Assembly: GCA_964622775.1 (NCBI GenBank)
Contig: CAZUSO010000107.1
Location: forward strand, 1-5,601
From: CAZUSO01 sp964622775
GTDB taxonomy: Bacteria > Bacteroidota > Bacteroidia > Chitinophagales > Chitinophagaceae
Length of the DNA stretch: 5,601 bases
Direction of reading: 5' to 3'
In this document: one piece after another, positions 5,600-5,601 of the stretch
Position numbering within the stretch: position 1 is the stretch's first letter
How the letters are laid out: each line of letters opens with the position of its first letter
Notes under the pieces: generated by a model
Database searches by the model: none
What the model was told of the DNA's origin: nothing
Seen by the model: the letters and a program-made list of their open reading frames with translations, nothing else
Translations under genes and position numbers: made by a program

Positions 5600-5601
5600 G
5601 C

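Larger units (their letters stand above)
5280..5601. other. Upstream region of the ABC-F gene, ending in a palindrome cluster
   Basis: No gene is seen in these 322 bases. Positions 5280-5385 would be the untranslated leader of the ABC-F gene, with competing stems and an ATG-TAG start-stop on the minus strand at 5365-5360. The likely -7 box lies at 5389-5396. Positions 5400-5465 show nothing I can name. From 5465 to the edge the sequence is a block of direct and inverted repeats. Confidence 0.6.

Overview
The window looks like chromosomal DNA from a member of the Bacteroidota. It has a large secreted Ig-like/tandem-repeat adhesin of the kind exported by type IX secretion (T9SS), a small protein that is almost entirely a T9SS sorting-domain-like module, a TATATTTG promoter box (the Bacteroidota -7 consensus TAnnTTTG), A-rich regions without a clear Shine-Dalgarno before the starts, and GTCATT(T/C)CGA-type intergenic palindromes. 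The genus cannot be read from the window.

Layout, left to right. Positions 2244 to 1 (minus strand) hold the first 748 codons of a multidomain cell-surface protein that runs off the left edge. It has a signal peptide, an unassigned beta-rich N-terminal region, several Ig-like modules and then 52-residue tandem repeats. A 606-base AT-rich divergent intergenic region (2245-2850) follows, with a perfect 10-bp inverted repeat and smaller hairpins. Positions 2851-3246 (plus strand) encode a 131-residue exported protein that is essentially a signal peptide plus a T9SS C-terminal-domain-like fold. Positions 3247-3692 carry no convincing gene but contain a nested palindromic element. Positions 5279 to 3693 (minus strand) encode a complete 528-residue ABC-F ATPase, a soluble twin-ATPase protein of the ribosome-binding class. 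Upstream of it lie a leader of about 100 bases with two mutually exclusive stems and a promoter-like box. The right end (5465-5601) is a cluster of long perfect inverted repeats.

The two secreted products are divergently arranged and may both depend on T9SS, but no secretion-machinery gene is visible. The ABC-F gene appears functionally unrelated: it has its own leader and is separated by repeat-rich DNA. I see no CRISPR array, tRNA, rRNA, transposase or phage gene. The observations most worth following up are the ABC-F leader, the free-standing sorting-domain-like protein, the selection pattern in the adhesin repeats and the intergenic palindromes.
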